DNA of 64,000 bases from Stagonosporopsis chrysanthemi (lineage: Eukaryota > Ascomycota > Dothideomycetes > Pleosporales > Didymellaceae), in contig JAFISE010000111.1 of NCBI GenBank assembly GCA_022560025.1, positions 46,236-110,235 on the forward strand, given 5' to 3'. Shown piece after piece: positions 22,112-33,349 of this stretch; the first letter of the stretch is position 1; every line of letters begins with the position of its first letter. The translations under genes and the position numbers were made by a program. A model generated the notes under the pieces. It searched no databases. It worked only from the letters and a program-made list of their open reading frames with translations, and was not told the origin of the DNA.

Positions 22112-22712
22112 GCCGTACAGTAAGATGTTAATGCATGCTTGATCGTCCTCCAATATCAAGACTATTGTTAAGCATAGGCTCGGTTTGTTTTTCTTCCACG
22201 TAGTCTGCGCATGATCTCGGTCGCTGAGGACCACGTTCTGCTGCAGCCTGTCATGGAGAAAACTAGGTAATAAAATATTCTAGTGTTACCATCATCCGGC
22301 TTAGTACACATTTTGAATGCCTGGTGCAGGAACGAAATCCACAACCGATTAATACTGGAAACGCAGTGACCGTCGGTAAAATCTCTGCAAACACTGTAAG
22401 TAAGCAAGCAGAAGCAATGGTTTGGCAGAAGATAGCTTGGAAGAACTATGCCCCACAGAGCAGTTTTCCAAAGCTGGTCAAGGCATACGCGCATGGCCGC
22501 ATGCTCGTCAGGCGGCAATCTAGGCGTGCACTACGAAGGAGCTCGTTCCTTTTGGCCGATTAGCTCTACACGCCCTCTTCGCCTAACTCTTTCCTGCGCG
22601 CCACACGGCAGAACACAATTAAGTCCTAACTATAGTAGCCTTAATTGTACAGAGCAGTAAGCACTACATTGCTAGGTAAACACGTTTAATGACTCAGTTG
22701 CGGGTACTCCGC
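22112..22712. other. Intergenic DNA, no gene seen
   Basis: About 600 bases with short unsupported frames between the helicase relic and the stop codon of the next gene on the opposite strand. Confidence 0.5.
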
Positions 22713-23259
22713 CTACGTGCCTGTTGCAAGGCGATGAGAGCCAGCGTTATCGCTGCGCAAAGTGGATTTGATGTCTGATGCTTCAGTCCCCACCTCCTGA
22801 ATCGAGAGCACAGACATTAGCTGGAACAGACCAATGCTAAGGCTAAGTCTCATGACTCACGACTTTGGGAAGACTAAGCAATTCCTCTTCGCTATTAGAA
22901 TACTCCTCATCCCAGCCCTCAATCTCAGCCATGATGGAATACCCTTCAGCGTCGCTAAGGTATGATTTCTTTTTCCGTGCATCTACTGCGTTCCGTAGAT
23001 CTTGGTTTTGCATAATAGTTTCCAAATAAGCATTACGCAGCTCCTTTGGCATTGGGTATAGGATGGAGCTAACTCGGACGTTGTGTGAGTTTGCGAAATC
23101 CTTTAGTCCACCAGCAAGAGCCCAACTCTTCCACTCTGGATAGTGTTCATAGCAGAATGGAACTGGAGGTTTGTCCTTGTCTGCTAGCAAGTACACAACT
23201 TCATCAACGGTCATTTGCTGGGGCTTGAGAGGGTCTGCTGGTGTCTTCTCGGTGGCCAT
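22713..23259 (-). CDS. Uncharacterised 160-aa acidic protein, two exons
   Basis: ATG at 23259; exon 1 is 22861-23259 and exon 2 is 22713-22796, joined by a 64-nt intron with a GTGAGT donor, an AGCTAAT branch-like site and a TTCAG acceptor; frame is kept (phase 0). The product has a Pro/Lys-rich start, a WKSWALAGGLKDFANSHNV segment, a helical middle (RNAYLETIMQNQDLRNAV) and an acidic run near YSNSEEELL. There is no signal peptide, membrane segment or domain I recognise. It is divergent from the coiled-coil gene at 24140. Without splicing the frame would end five codons later, so the intron is inferred from signals only. Confidence 0.5.
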
Positions 23260-24139
23260 ACTTCGCGTGCAGAGCCGGCCCAGGTGCGTGTAGAAAGGTG
23301 CGCGTAGCAGAGTTGCGTGTAGAAGATGTGAGTTCAGAAGAAGATGCAGTTACCTCTGAAGAAATTTGGTCTGGGGTGCTAGCAAGAAAGGGGGCATAGT
23401 AACGTGGTTTTAGACGCGAAGCAACTACGGTACATGTTTGAAAGGGCGCCAAACTTTACAGCAAAACGTCGATATGGGCAGGCAGCAACCATGCAGTTAG
23501 TAGCAAACACAGTATCGATCATTCCTGCATCCTTGCGGAGTTCTGGGGATCGTTTGCTGGTATCTGAGATGTCGCGAGACGCGGAGCGGGCAATAGTGGC
23601 GGCAACTGCACGTGACTCGTCTCATCTGAGGTTAGCGTGCCAAGATCTGCATCAACCTGCGAATCGCTCATGGAGCCCCAGCCTCCGTCTTCGCGTCTTC
23701 AATATGTAAATGCCTGCCGCCCCTGCAAACCCCTCATCGATGCATCCGACAACGTACCAACGCAACCTTCTTCACACGACCCGATCGCTCCCCACATCCC
23801 TGCTGCCACCCATTGCGCGTATCGAGTACTCGACTCACACCTATCATCCTTGCGATTCCCACAAGGCCTCTGGCGGTTAGGGGTTGGCGACTCTGGCTTC
23901 ACACTGTCGTCTGTCAGCTGCCGTTCATTGGGGTAGGTGTCTGTCCTGTACTAGGGTCGCGTACCCGGTGTCAGCAGCGGACGCAGCGCGCGCACTACAC
24001 ACAGAGTCAGGGCTGCTCAATAAAGCCTGGGCGGGCGGGTCCCCTCATTCTACATCACAGCATCGACGAGTTCCCTTGCTGTTATTGTTTCGAGGGGGAT
24101 TTAGTAAGTACATAGCACATTTAGCTGACAACCACCAGA
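23260..24139. promoter_or_regulatory. Divergent intergenic region with a likely 5'-UTR intron
   Basis: 880 bases between two divergent hypothetical genes. Just before the ATG at 24140 lies an intron-like run at about 24104-24138 (GTAAGT, GCTGAC, CCAG), suggesting a 5'-UTR intron of the plus-strand gene. No other feature is seen. Confidence 0.4.
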
Positions 24140-25618
24140 ATGGTCTTGGATCTTGGATTTAAGGCGCTAGTCTATCATGCGCACACTTCTCTTGATCACG
24201 TATCGCCATGTTGGTGCTCGCTGGTTTTTAAGAGTACACCTCGTAGCGCGACTATGTTGCTCGTGGTTCAGATATCCCCAGCTGACGGCCTGGAACCATT
24301 CGTCGTTCAGTACGACGCCGACAATTTGTTGCCTGGACACGTCAAACTCACAAGTGGCAATCACGCTGCTCTGAAACCGCACATTAATGGGATCTTACGA
24401 TTTGAAGATGACAAGCGCCCCCAAATCAAGACACTTGCTCTGCAAGTTCAGCGTGCTGTTCCCGTCTGGTGTCTGCGGCCTCAAAACTCTGCCCGTGAGC
24501 CAGGATCGCTTCCTTCCTATGAGCAATTTGTAGACCTCGTCAGGGCAACAGCAATCTGTGTTGTCTTTGATTACAAATTCTTATCCCAGGAACATCAGAG
24601 TCCTTTCAAGGCGTTTAGCAAAGCAGCGAAGGACCTGACAGGTTACCCTGTCAGGCAATTTCTCGTTGACCGAGGACTAAGAGAGACGGACTGGACACAC
24701 CTTAGTCCTGTTGATAACGTGGGAGCCCCGCCTGCCTATGGGACACCCCGCAAACGGCCACGGGAAGGTTAGTGCAATGTCTGCTATTACCCCAGCTCTG
24801 ACTCAGCATCGTGCGCAGCGGTATCAACCCCTCCAAGTCCACCTCGAAAGCGCTCTACCACTCAATCGCCCACTGACTCGAACACGTCCAATGCCACGGC
24901 CCCCAATAGTCCTAGGACAGCTGAGGCGATCAGCGCCTCTTTTCTACGTAAAGCAGCAATCAATGCTATCCCTTGTGAACAATTTTCTGCCCGTCTCCAA
25001 AAAGACCTTGCCCATCCTTCTTCCAGTCGCTCGATCCCGGACTCTGAACTCGACAAGCTTCACACCGCCCTGAGATTGCCCGGCTCTTCACCGCCATCAT
25101 CACCACCGGAGCCTCCAGTGCTGACACCTTGGGGGCAGCTGCTAGTCACTCAACTACGAACGCTTCTGGCTCATGATTTCCAGCAGCAACAAATTCGTCA
25201 ATACCAACGATTTGAGAAGTTGCTTGACCGTCTTTCGGACGCTGCAGAGGATGTGCGGGCTCATGAGACTGCTGAAGTCGAAGAATACCTAGAAGAACAC
25301 AAGATTGACCTAGGGCTGGCAAAGGACGATTGTCTCAAAGAGCTGTCGGCTGACGTTGAGTTGTTGTATGCAAAAGGAAGACAGGAGTGCTTAGATATAC
25401 ATGAAGAACTGACGCAAATGCTTGAGGATACTTTTGGGGACATGTGTGACAGGATTGAGACTATTAAACGGTTCGAGTTGAAGAAGATGGTCGCAGCTGA
25501 GGTGAAGAAGCAGGAGCGCCGGCGCAGACGCGTGCAGAGAGGTGGTAACAAGAAGTTTGTCAAGAGCAATCGAGAGCTTTTGGGGAGAAGAAGGGAAGAT
25601 GAGTGGGTGGATTGCTGA
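24140..25618 (+). CDS. Uncharacterised ~480-aa protein with basic C-terminal coiled coil
   Basis: Exon 1 (24140-24767) and exon 2 (24807-25618) join in phase across a short GTTAGT...CTGACTCAG intron of 39 nt, giving 479 residues. The N-terminal ~210 residues look globular (FVVQYDADNLLPGHV, LRFEDDKRPQIKTLALQVQRAVPVWCL). A Pro/Ser/Thr-rich linker follows (TPPSPPRKRS), then about 170 residues of charged helix (FEKLLDRLSDAAEDVRAHET, HKIDLGLAKDDCLKEL) ending in an Arg/Lys-rich segment that could be a nuclear signal. An internal ATG at 24254 (MLLVVQISPAD) is an alternative start, since the first 38 residues look less protein-like. I do not recognise the family. It is divergent from the 160-aa gene. 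Confidence 0.6.
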
Positions 25619-26507
25619 TCACTCGATTACGCCAATCGCGTTGCCCGGAGTGCTAAGTCATCTTTCACTCTTTTGGAACAACTATGCTCCTTCTGCGTAC
25701 AATTCTTTCAAATTGTCAAACGGACAGGTGCGTCGCTTGTATCTATAGCTTCCAAGTGTTTGAGTCACGCACAAAGCAATCGCCTTAAGCGCGGTCTGAT
25801 CAAGAATCTTTACAAAAACTTATTGTTGCTATCCGACCTGTCTTCGCGTCGTCGACCATCCACCTGCATCTCGGCCTCACACTCGCGCTACCCCACCGCC
25901 GCCGCCAGTATCTTCACCTGGCTATCCCCTTTGCGCCGCGGAACGAAGTGCTAAAGGGGATGACACCTGTGGTCCATACGAGCGGCAGGGCTTTCGTGGC
26001 AGATCAACACAGGAGTGCGCCTTCCTTCACCACCACCATCACCGTCATTACGTTCCCGCTACATCTGTTCATCGTTTCGTGGCACACATCTTCCCATTCA
26101 ACTCGAAGAACCCCCGGGATAATTTTGTGCGTCAGCCGACGGCCCTTCGAAGAAAGTCGGGGAAGAGAACAGGAATGAGAATGCCAGCCTTGGTTTTAAC
26201 CGTCAGGGTGTCTCGCGCTTCTAGAAACATTTATAGTGACTACAATAAGGCGCAACAGCGCATCATGTACAGATCTATCATAGGTATTGAGTCATGCAGA
26301 TATTCATGAGATGTGCTTGATTTTATCATTTCGGTTAAACATGTGCTTTTGCTAATAGATCTGAGATTGATCAAGTGCCCTCTTGTCAATTGCTTCTCAC
26401 TCAATCTCTCAATTTCCATCTCAATCGATCTCACGACCGTTACTCAAGGTAAGCTCTAGCAGACCAATTTGCAAGTCAGAAAATGGCTATTCAAATACTC
26501 AAAGACA
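25619..26507. other. Unassigned interval with one long open frame
   Basis: A frame on the plus strand is free of stops from about 25801 to 26309 and encodes a proline-rich then histidine-rich stretch (PPPPPVSSPGYP, HHHHHRHYVP) and a basic end. It lacks a convincing start codon. It may be a degraded 3' exon or chance; I make no gene call. Confidence 0.25.
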
Positions 26508-26666
26508 ATGTGTATCATTATGACAACGTTCCGAGATTGTGGTCACGTCAAACGCCGTCGATATCTGTGTGGTAGTCCAGATAGTTGTGTGGAGGGTTAC
26601 AGAGTGCAAACAGTTCCGGGGAGCTGTGGTGATGCCAAATGCAACACACCACCGTCCTCTACTTAG
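26508..26666 (+). CDS. Small Cys-rich orphan protein
   Basis: An ATG in the context MCIIMTTFRDCGHVKRRRYLC, then GSPDSCVEG and a SCGDAKC end, gives about 52 residues with six cysteines. The MC...T..CGH start resembles a widespread family of tiny fungal Cys-rich proteins of unknown role (MCxxxxTTYxCGH-like). No signal peptide is visible. The frame extends upstream to 26469 without another ATG. It could be a zinc-binding mini-protein or a chance ORF. Confidence 0.35.
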   Translation: MCIIMTTFRDCGHVKRRRYLCGSPDSCVEGYRVQTVPGSCGDAKCNTPPSST

Positions 26667-27672
26667 CAGACTGAGGCGGAGAGATGAGGGTGTGAACGGG
26701 ACATATTCAATCTCGAGTCTGAGACTGTGAGAAAACCCCCATAGAGAGCAAATCTTACCAGTCACATTTGCCGTGCTCCATTGCAACGTGCTGGTTTCAC
26801 AACTTTCTGCACACGAGTTCACACTGCGCGTGCGAACAAACATCAAAGCGCGCAGATTGATGTACAACCCAGAAACCCTGCAAGGTAGGACACCTCGCTA
26901 CCGTCGACGTACAAAGCCATCGCTGCCTGCTACAACAGGCAATTTGCAACGACCAGCACTGCACGCCGTAATGGCCCTCAAACTCTATGCCCCTTTTTGT
27001 GTCCACATCCCGCCACGCTATTTGCATCTCCTGACACCTGAAAAAGCACTAAGAATGCGGATACAAGGTCTACTACAAATCAGACAAGAATGTCTGCTAA
27101 GCAGAGTGTGACATCCCGCAATGTTCTTTCTACAGCCTAGGGGATAGGAACTTGCACAGGTTACTATGTAGCACTATATGGGCGCACCTTGACGGGTAAC
27201 GCTTTGAACGTGCGGGACGAGTATTCGGTATGGTGCATGGAAAGGAAAATAACTCACAGAGTAAGACACGACCTGCCAGATGCAAAGTGGGCTCAGCAAC
27301 TGATGTTTAGTATCTAGTGAGATTGACTACTACAGAGCTACATTCGAGCATCTGGTCCTACATAACGAGCCTATTTATGAGCTACTTTGTATCAATCTCA
27401 ATTGAATAGGGCGAGGGTAGAGGCAGTTATGCGAATGAAGTTTTGCTATTTCTTGTAGATTCAACTGATTTCACTGGAGAAAGAGTACTAGCGGTTCTGT
27501 GGTACTGCTAGAAGAAGGGCGGAACGCAGGATCAGAGTCTTATAAACAGTATGGTCATTGAGCGGAGCAATGGAAGAGTCTGGATCTACAACGAGAAATT
27601 CTTGAGTAGTCTGTTGCTTAGCCTATCTCCCTTGCCATTGCACAATGATTTACGAACCCTCTCCTAGACAAA
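26667..27672. other. Intergenic DNA, no gene seen
   Basis: One kilobase with only short overlapping frames in both directions; no repeats or RNA genes recognised. Confidence 0.5.
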
Positions 27673-28303
27673 TCACTCTCTAAATACGTCTTCTTCTCCT
27701 GTCCGAATGTGATCAAAGCCAATACCAACAATTAGAGAATATACCCTTGGAAATACAAAAGACAATGATACAGACTGCTCCCCATCTTGAGGATCAAGCG
27801 CGACTAGTTCTAGGAAGCTTTCTTTCCGACTGTATCTTTCCGGCCCGGGACCGTTCAGAACCCAATCGACATGGTCCTGAGTGACGGCGATGAAAGCTTG
27901 GGACCTCGGAACACTGGACGAGTCGTCTTCTGGGTATTGATTGAGGTACTGTTCATGGCGTCTACAGGATCAACAATTGTTCAGGTGCTCTGTCGAGCTT
28001 TGGGAGGTGGACTATGGGGAAGGAGACGATGAACACTTACCTGCGCAACTCACTATACATGGCATCATCCGAGTCGAAACAGGCTTCGTCCATTTCAGGA
28101 TCCTCTTGCACTGTCCAATCAACATACGGAAACAGATCGCCATTGCCATGTTTCTCAAGTGTTGTTCGGACTCTTGTGTTCAGATGAGACATGAAAAGAC
28201 CCCATTGCTCGTTGTCGAAGTACGTAAGCCGGTAGATAACGAACCCAATCTTGCTGCCTGGATAGAGTGATAACTGCTCGCGGATGCAGTCAACATCAGA
28301 CAT
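27673..28303 (-). CDS. Orphan protein, GFVIYR family, copy 1
   Basis: Exon 1 (28041 to an ATG at 28303, MSDVDCIREQL) and exon 2 (27673-27961) join across a 79-nt intron with a GTAAGT donor and CTGTAG acceptor; the split Arg codon and the following RHEQYLNQYPEDDSS stay in frame to a TGA. About 183 residues. Key features are GSKIGFVIYRLTYFDNEQW, then FMSHLNTRVRTTLE, and acidic runs. It shares the GFVIYRxxYxxxxxW pattern with the ORF at 32690-33349, so the two are paralogs flanking the LysM/chitinase relic. The frame is open upstream to 28387 (MVPSCHSGYF) through an apparent GTG, so the start is uncertain. Function unknown; no signal peptide. Confidence 0.55.
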
Positions 28304-28829
28304 CTTGATGCCTCGCAACGCAGTTTGAGCTGATGCTTGTTGTGGATCGTTGCTGATGAAGTAGCCGGAATGACAGGATGGCACCACACCCGACTGGGCT
28401 AGCGTCCGACGGATGCCAACAAATCAACGGTCACAGCTTTAGAAGACAATATTCAATAATGTGAGTTGTTAAAAGCGACACGCCAAGTAGATAGCGAGGA
28501 GAAAGGCACGCGGAGACAAGCCTCTGTTGTCTTCGATAACCGAAGTTCGGTGTTTGGTGTCCGTACAAACCCTGCAACTACCATGAATGTCCGCGTGCGA
28601 ACGGACTCCCATACTAGGATTTAGTCAGATTCCAGATCTCGGACAGTGACAAGATCGACTTGCAGCTTTTTAGGGGTTCAAGTTCAGCACACTCCTAACG
28701 TCAGCATATCTCTATGTGGTCTTATGGAATGGGTGCCTACCTTCTTCGGTCTCGTATTCGCTGCCATCGATTGCCGAGAAGCAGTCGCACTTTGGATCTA
28801 GCCCATCCATGACCACATTGGATGGGAAG

Positions 28830-29249
28830 CTATCCAACCAAAGATACTTCGACTGTCATGGAGCAATTCCTAATGGTGTGAGAACCGTTTCGCACTGCAA
28901 TTGAGTGAAGCAAGTTTGACTTACATTGTTCTGACTGCTCATCTTTCAAGACACAATAAGTGAAACCTTCTTGCAAAGCACACTGACTCATGTCCACGTC
29001 CAAAGTTGGATTCCATTCGAGTAGATCGCCTATATCGATACTATGAAGTCTGTGCACCGTCTCACATAAGTGTATGAAGGGGTTGACGTTGCCCATCGTT
29101 CCTGGAATTGACTGGTTCACGATGGGTGAGATGGGAATATGATTTCGGTACTTGTAGCAGTTTTGCAGGGTTCCCGAAGCTATAGGAAGCTGTGTGGGTC
29201 CTGTGAGTGTGAAAGCTAGAGTTGGTGGTGCGGAAGATGGTGTAGTCAT
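28830..29249 (-). pseudogene. LysM-like protein fragment
   Basis: A 139-residue frame with a Ser/Thr/Pro-rich start and a LysM-like unit: NCYKYRNHIPI, a Cys-containing middle, IDIGDLLEWNPTLDVD and a QEGFTYCVL end, matching the ...L..WNP.......C....YCV pattern of fungal LysM domains. A donor-like GTAAGT lies on this strand near 28925. No signal peptide is present, so the 5' end is lost. It is divergent from, and only about 40 bp from, the remains of a GH18 chitinase. LysM/killer-toxin-like chitinase pairs are common in filamentous fungi and bind or cut chitin. Confidence 0.45.
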
Positions 29250-29289
29250 GTATGTTGCCGGCGCGAGTGTGATGAAGTTAGATGCTGAG

Positions 29290-31120
29290 AATGCCGGTTA
29301 TTAGGCCGTGTCGCCCACCGGTTGGCAACATCGCACGAATAGAGGCAAACCGCCAAAATTTTGCTAAAAACCTCTTGAAGTTCTTGGACTACTGGAGCTT
29401 TGACGGTATGACAGGCAAGTTTAATCTGGAAGTTTTGGGCTAATCTTGTACCGTAGGTGTTGACCTCAACAGGGAGTATCCGGTTGCTCCCGACCGGGGT
29501 GGGAAAAAAGACGAGACCGAGAATCACGTTCTTCTGATGCAGACGATCCGATCGGTTTTTGACACCTCAAGTCGCAAGCTCGGTATTACTTTCACTGCGC
29601 CGTCCTCTTACTGGTCTCTTGGATGGTTGGATCTTCCAGGCTTGATGAAATAAGCCGATTGGGTGAACGTGTAATTGAGATCACTAGTACGTCAATCGAG
29701 CTACTAAGAGATGACAGTATGTCGTACAATTTACACCTGACATGGGATTCAACCAACCCCATTGGAAATATTGTACAGGGACACACAAATCTGACTGAAA
29801 TTGAGCATACCTCGGAACTGTTCTGGCAGGTCTCTCTGTTTCGATGTTCAATAGGCGTGTCGAAATCCCTCCCGAGAAAGTCTATCTAGGCTTTGGCTTC
29901 TACGGTCGGTCCTTCCAATTGTCAAACCCAAGCTGTTCCACTCCTGGTTGTCAATTTGTTGGCGGTGCAGAGCCCGAACTCTGCTCAGAAATGAGCGGTA
30001 TCTTGATGTATCACGAGATTGTGGCGCCCCTGAAAGAGAATCCAAACTCAAAGCGAGTCTACCATAAGGCAGCTGGCGTCAAATACCTAGTATAAAACAA
30101 GGATTAATGGGTATCGCACGATGATAGCGAAACATTCATACAGAAGGTTGAGCGGGCCAACGAGCATGGATTAAGAGGTTCATTGATCTGGGCTTCCGAT
30201 GCTGATAACTGTACGACAGGTCACCTGCACAAAGAAAATACCAGATGTTCTAAAGACGATAATAAGTATACAGCTTACTCTGATCTCGTACAAAAGTTGT
30301 TCAAGCACCCGGATCTGAATACACTCTCAGAAACCTTTCCAAAGGCTGAAGTTGCCGTCACAGCTAATCTCGTCCGCCAGAACGGAAAAAATTGTCGCAA
30401 GGCTAAGAATTGTATCAGTGAGAACAATTCGCATAAGGTGGTATTTGCCTGCGAAGACATTGAAACACAAATGGGCTGGGCGAAAGAGCGATGTGGGTGA
30501 GGAAAATCGCGTGCTATCTGCTGCTCGCGCCAAACCATCCCGAACAGCTGTCTCTGGCGAGGTAATTCTAGTGAGTGCAACGGGAAATGCCATTCCGGCG
30601 AGATCATGGTCTTGCAGTCCTCTTGGGGTGGTTCCCCTTGAGAAAAGGGCTCCAACACAGATCAATGCACGAGGGGTGCGAAAGCGTTCTGTTGCAAATC
30701 GCCAGACTGAACAAGACTAACAAATCTATGTCGATGAACCAAGTCGTAAGCTTTCAGACCATGCTTTCGTAGGCAATAAGCTAATAATGATCTTCAGGGG
30801 CTATTTAGGAGACCAGAAGAGGCCCATTGAAGGCTCCTGTAATTCTGACGAAACCGAAGTAGCCACAAAAGGAATATGCGACGCTCCTGCGAGATACTGC
30901 TGCAAAAGGCCAGCACCATTCGTTGATTGCAAGAGGAAAAGCACACGTATACGCCCAATTTCACTTCATACCAGTGTATCCCAATACGTCAAACAGCGAT
31001 CGATCATGCAGACGCCAAATGTGACGCAACAGAAGTATCCGTCGACCTGGACCGTTGGGGTGACGCACATAAGAGAAACAACAAGAAAATGTGTAACTGT
31101 AAGTGAAATGAGCGCCCAAA
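29290..31120 (+). pseudogene. GH18 killer-toxin-like (subgroup C) chitinase relic
   Basis: Pieces of a class V chitinase follow each other in shifting frames. First NRQNFAKNLLKFLDYWSFDG, then a ~51-nt intron and a catalytic-site region reading DGVDLNREYP; family members have DGVDLDWEYP, so an Asp and the Trp are lost while the Glu remains. Then TFTAPSSYWSLGWLDLPGL, WDSTNPIGNIVQGHTNLTEI, VYLGFGFYGRSFQLSNPSC, and Cys-rich C-terminal blocks (GKSRAICC, CLWRG, FCCKSP) to a D.WGDAHKRNNKKMC block near 31100. In-frame stops and frameshifts occur throughout, for example after GLMK near 29650. The start and signal peptide are missing. Confidence 0.8.
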
Positions 31121-32600
31121 ATCGTTCAAGTTTCGGGTACTTAATTTTTCCAAGGGGACAGAAACAGGTCGCTTTGCTGTCAAGTGCAAACACCTCCACC
31201 TGTAAAACCACTTTAATGCACAAAGAGTCACTATAATATAGGTACGGGATTATGCTCCGCAGAAACACTGGAAGATACCCAAAGCGAAGTAGCACTGGCA
31301 TCGTACCCATTCTCAGCTCAGGACTGAAGAGGATTTTATTCTCACAGTCACTTCCCACAGGACCATATCCTGTCACCGATCATCTTAATGCTGAGGATAT
31401 ACGGACTACAATCATTCGATTGTCGGAGGCCAGTTAAGCCACTACGAACTCTGTACTTTTCGTGCCTACGGAACCAGGGATTAATGCCATGAGAGGGCAA
31501 ATTTTTGCCGGCTGAAACCCTATGAACGAGGCCCGTTTCACACGATATGCCATAACCGCAGCAAGAGGAAATACAGATTCCCAACGAAACATAGCCAGAC
31601 TTTTTGATATGATTAGTCGAGAGTGCAGCTCATACATGACAGTTTTGAAGCTAACTGTTCAAGCTGCTTGGTGTGTTTAGTTACATGAAAATGCATGAAT
31701 TTCATGAATGCCGCCAGAGGGGCTTCTCAGATCGTCTGTCCCAGTGTCACTTTATAGAGCAGCAATTTCCAGGAGAACTCATTGGTGCTATAATGTCAGC
31801 ACAGCTCACAGCGAACCCAAGAAATCGAGCGGCTGAGCAGTTTGCTCTCCACGACAGGCGCTGTAGGAGAGGTTCTTAGAGTGATTCATCACGTTTGACG
31901 TATCTCATGGCTGAAAATTCTCATTATGTTTTTTCTCCAAAAGTCGGATTTCTCATCTTGCTAGCAGCTGCCTTCGATTTATACGATGTGTACTGCTCGG
32001 CGAACTATGGGACAATGTCTATCTACCTCTTTTGACCAAATCCAGGGTGCTCAAGATCCCGCGAGATACTTTCTTTCACAGTCCCACCCTTCGTTCATAA
32101 GACAGTTGCTACCTGTGTGATGGTGCTATGGCCAGTGCGTCTTTGGCAAAATCCGGTACTTTTCCTGGACTGCTAAACATTTTACAATCGATTGAGGACC
32201 GGAACTGATGCTAGTGTAAGAGACGGGCTTGTCGATGATCTGCCAGGGCAACTCTCGAGAACTCGTTGTTGCATTAGAGACTCACGGCATAAGCGCTACG
32301 TGTGAAGGCTGATGGAAGGTGGTTCCCGGTATGGGAAGGAAGGAAAATCCATTCATTGGGCAACGACGACCCCTTAGTGTGTTTACTTATAGATTGCTTA
32401 TAACCAGGAACTCCGGTTCCTTCAATCGATCAACTTTTACTCCAACAAAAGCCTCCATGAATCTACGGATGCTAAAAGCCTCCATCCCTGTTTTGATTTA
32501 ACGTGCGGTGGATCTCGGAAAATCCCAACTTCCGAGACCGAGTTCGTCTCACAAGAACATTTACATCGGACGAGACCAAACCCAAGCTTTCTTCTCCTCT
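31121..32600. other. Intergenic DNA, no gene seen
   Basis: About 1.5 kb of moderately A+T-rich DNA after the chitinase relic; scattered short frames only. Confidence 0.5.
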
Positions 32601-32689
32601 CGAAACAAAAACAAAGACTCTCCAGTACAGCCCTTGCCAGCACTGCACAACAGAAAATAGTCGTCTTTGCACCAACCCACCCCAGAAAC

Positions 32690-33349
32690 GTGTCACTGGT
32701 TGCACTCGACAGCTACAAACGTCTGCGCGACCACCTAGTATGGGGGTTCGTCATCTATCGCTGCGACTATCGTAACGACTCATCCTGGGACCAATTTGTA
32801 AAAGGGTGGTCTCAGCAAGTGAACCAGTGGCTCATCCGCCAGAACGCAAGACAGCTCATTGAAACCCTCGCATTCACTGTCAAAGACGACCGTGCTTCTC
32901 TTGATGGAGCTACTGTAGATGACGTGCGCAAGCTGTTTATAGCCTGGACTGAATCAGAAGAAGCAATTGCAGAGCGACAAGCTGCTATAGACCGCGATGT
33001 GTTGTCATCTCCTAGGTACACCTACTGCGTGCACGTAGATACTGAGGCACTAGAAGAGTGTCTGAAATATGACGCGCTTCCTGAAGAGACGCAGTGGAAA
33101 TACATGAATCCCGACCGGGACCCGGCTCTTGGGCAAGCGGCCTATGTCAATATCGTGGAAAAGGTGACGGTGTACGGGAACACGCAACAAGATGACGAAG
33201 AGGATAGCGAGGAAGAGGAAGATGCTATCTCATTCAAGGCGCATTGGCCAGTGGTTCTACCAGATATTTACAATGGTCTGAATCAATACCATGGTGCGTT
33301 CCAGCAATGGGCTCGCGATACTGACAGGAATGGGGTCTCTCTAGCTTAA
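32690..33349 (+). CDS. Orphan protein, GFVIYR family, copy 2
   Basis: Open frame of about 219 residues ending at 33349. It contains LVWGFVIYRCDYRNDSSWDQF, VKDDRASLDGATVDDVRKLF, YCVHVDTEALEECLKYDALP, YVNIVEKVTV, an acidic run (QQDDEEDSEEEEDA), and PVVLPDIYNGLNQYH. The start given is a GTG in an open frame that extends upstream; no ATG is visible in frame nearby, so an upstream exon is likely. It is a paralog of the gene at 27673-28303. Function is unknown, and I recognise only the shared fungal pattern (GFVIYR...DGA..D.VR..F..W). Confidence 0.5.
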   Translation: MSLVALDSYKRLRDHLVWGFVIYRCDYRNDSSWDQFVKGWSQQVNQWLIRQNARQLIETLAFTVKDDRASLDGATVDDVRKLFIAWTESEEAIAERQAAIDRDVLSSPRYTYCVHVDTEALEECLKYDALPEETQWKYMNPDRDPALGQAAYVNIVEKVTVYGNTQQDDEEDSEEEEDAISFKAHWPVVLPDIYNGLNQYHGAFQQWARDTDRNGVSLA

